Shown here piece after piece: positions 62,638 to 64,000 of a stretch of DNA of 64,000 nucleotides. This DNA comes from Bacillus massilioanorexius (GTDB lineage Bacteria; Bacillota; Bacilli; Bacillales; DSM-1321). The translations under genes and the position numbers were made by a program. The stretch spans positions 1 through 64,000 of the forward strand of contig NZ_CABKRX010000051.1 in NCBI RefSeq assembly GCF_902374955.1, given 5' to 3'. Position 1 is the first letter of the stretch. The number at the start of each line of letters is the position of its first letter. A model generated the notes under the pieces. The model had not been told where the DNA came from. It made no database searches and was given only the letters and a program-made list of their open reading frames with translations.

Positions 62638-62668
62638 AAGGTATATAAGAATAATTTATATACCTTTT
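62638..62668 (+). promoter_or_regulatory. Hairpin in the brnQ leader
   Basis: AAGGTATATAA pairs over 11 bases with TTATATACCTT around a seven-base loop, then TTCATT. It lies 25 bases before the brnQ start. AT-rich, so weak; it could be an operator or slow ribosome loading. Confidence 0.4.
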
Positions 62669-62693
62669 CATTATGTAAGAAGGGATTGTAAAT

Positions 62694-64000
62694 ATGCAGC
62701 ATCTATCAAAAAAACAACTAGTATTTATTAGCTTTATGCTATTCTCCATGTTTTTCGGGGCAGGAAATTTAATTTTCCCTGCATTTCTTGGAAGAGCTTC
62801 AGGAAGTGAAACGATCGTTTCAATGGCTGGGTTTATTTTATCAGCGGTAGGACTTCCCATCCTTGGAGTAATAGCAATTGCAAAAATAGGAGGCTTAGAT
62901 ACACTGGGAAAACGTGTATCACCTGTATTCTCTATTCTATTTCCTATTATTATCTACATTTCAATCGGACCATTAATGGCCATTCCAAGATGTGCTACAG
63001 TAGCTTTTGAAATGGGTATTAAACCTTTTATTTCAAATAATAATTCAATACTATCAATTTCTCTTATTATTTATTCAATTATATTCTTTTTATTAGTTCT
63101 TTGGTTAAGCTTGTCGCCAAGCAAGTTAGTAGACCGTTTTGGAAAGATTTTAACACCGACTTTATTGCTCTTATTTACCATAATATTCATAAAAAGTTTA
63201 ATAACCCCCATGGGTGGTACAACCACAGCAACAGAAGTATACCAAAATGGTACTTTCTTCAAAGGCTTTCTCGATGGCTATTTAACAATGGATTTACTAG
63301 CTGCTCTAGCATTTGGAATTGTTGTTGGAAATACCGTCCGCTCTCAAGGTATTACAGATACACGTAGTATCTCTTTTTCTATGATGATTGCAGGTATAGG
63401 CGCCGGGATTTTATTAGCGGCAATATACGGAGTTTTAGGCTATTTAGGTGCTTCAAGCGGAGCTGAGTTTGGTCAAGTAGAAAATGGAGCAAACGTTCTT
63501 ACACAAGTCATGACACAATTATTCGGTAATGCAGGAACAATCTTACTTGGTGTCCTATTTACTATCGCATGCTTATGCGTTTCCATCGGATTGGTTATTT
63601 CATGTAGCGAATACTTTTCCAATTTGATCCCTAGACTTAGTTATAAACAATGGGCAATTATTCTTACAGTTCTTAGTGGTATCATCGCAAATCTCGGTCT
63701 CAATGCCATATTAACATTCTCTGTTCCAGTACTAGGAATGATTTATCCAATTGCAGTCGTACTAATTCTATTAGCGTTTATTGAAGGCTTTTTTGATCAA
63801 AGTAAATTTGTTTATGTAATTGGTATTACTTTAACCGCTCTTTATAGTATTGTAGAAACACTTAATAATACAGTTCTTAATGGTTCACTTATGAACTTCA
63901 TTAATTGGGTACCTTTCTATGATTTAGGAATCGGTTGGATTACACCTGCGTTAGTAGGTATTATAATTGGTTGGATTATTCATTTATTAAGTCATAGATC
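62694..64000 (+). CDS. brnQ: Branched-chain amino acid symporter BrnQ (3' end off window)
   Basis: 435 codons are visible; the gene continues past the window edge. The ATG at 62694 follows AAGAAGGGA and starts MQHLSKKQLVFISFMLFSMF. FFGAGNLIFPAFLG is the classic BrnQ/LivII start of helix 1, and IPRCATVAFEMGI and about 11 hydrophobic helices follow. It takes up Leu, Ile and Val with Na+. No frameshift is seen in the visible part. Confidence 0.9.
   Translation, partial: MQHLSKKQLVFISFMLFSMFFGAGNLIFPAFLGRASGSETIVSMAGFILSAVGLPILGVIAIAKIGGLDTLGKRVSPVFSILFPIIIYISIGPLMAIPRCATVAFEMGIKPFISNNNSILSISLIIYSIIFFLLVLWLSLSPSKLVDRFGKILTPTLLLLFTIIFIKSLITPMGGTTTATEVYQNGTFFKGFLDGYLTMDLLAALAFGIVVGNTVRSQGITDTRSISFSMMIAGIGAGILLAAIYGVLGYLGASSGAEFGQVENGANVLTQVMTQLFGNAGTILLGVLFTIACLCVSIGLVISCSEYFSNLIPRLSYKQWAIILTVLSGIIANLGLNAILTFSVPVLGMIYPIAVVLILLAFIEGFFDQSKFVYVIGITLTALYSIVETLNNTVLNGSLMNFINWVPFYDLGIGWITPALVGIIIGWIIHLLSHR

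Overview
The window is AT-rich Gram-positive DNA. Purine-rich Shine-Dalgarno sites lie 6-10 bases before most starts, TTG/GTG starts recur, and intrinsic terminators are frequent. Gene content and order point to a motile, facultatively anaerobic, probably spore-forming member of the Bacillales. The left 10 kb keeps the yfkA-to-yfkK neighbourhood of Bacillus subtilis (yfkAB, yfkD, yfkE, a broken yfkF, yfkH, yfkI, yfkJ, yfkK). motAB, nfrA, yfmL and a transglutaminase of the spore-coat type also occur. The species cannot be fixed from sequence alone. I saw no rRNA or tRNA gene, CRISPR array, intact insertion sequence or prophage.

Layout. 0-10 kb: yfk locus with a ZosA-type metal ATPase inserted. 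10-16.6 kb: chemoreceptor, DCC oxidoreductase, MotAB stator, L-lactate dehydrogenase, secreted NlpC/P60 hydrolase. 17-20.3 kb: pyruvate formate-lyase and its activase; with LDH this gives mixed-acid fermentation. 20.4-25.2 kb: NfrA, a CoA-disulfide reductase/rhodanese fusion, an MFS exporter and a thioredoxin-like protein. 25.3-38 kb, all on the minus strand: an unrecognised catabolic-looking cluster. It holds a 1081-residue STAND/SARP regulator, a complete branched-chain-amino-acid-type (HAAT) ABC importer, a KAS III-like enzyme with an altered active site, an alpha/beta hydrolase, a short-chain dehydrogenase and an acyl-CoA ligase. 38-54 kb: accessory genes (acylphosphatase, RsbR-type STAS protein, isochorismatase-like hydrolase, CDF exporter, DUF2935, transglutaminase, SWIM/SNF2 helicase, signal peptidase). 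Mixed among them are several genes broken by single-base frameshifts, including three GNAT acetyltransferases. 54-64 kb: ABC-F ATPase behind a leader peptide and hairpins, TspO-like protein, methionine gamma-lyase, YfmL helicase, PutP, and a BrnQ gene running off the end.

How they work together. The HAAT importer, acyl-CoA ligase, KAS III-like enzyme, dehydrogenase and hydrolase form one colinear block behind a large regulator. The arrangement suggests uptake, CoA activation and conversion of an unknown carboxylic acid; this block is the best candidate for an undescribed system. Other regulatory candidates are a structured leader before yfkAB, a stem that can hide the pflA ribosome-binding site, a PerR-like box before the ZosA gene, attenuator-like architecture before the ABC-F gene, and a promoter/CodY-like/hairpin trio before brnQ. 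A dispersed intergenic repeat occurs four times and at one copy supplies the stop codon of the acyl-CoA ligase. All family names come from recalled motifs and synteny, with no database search.
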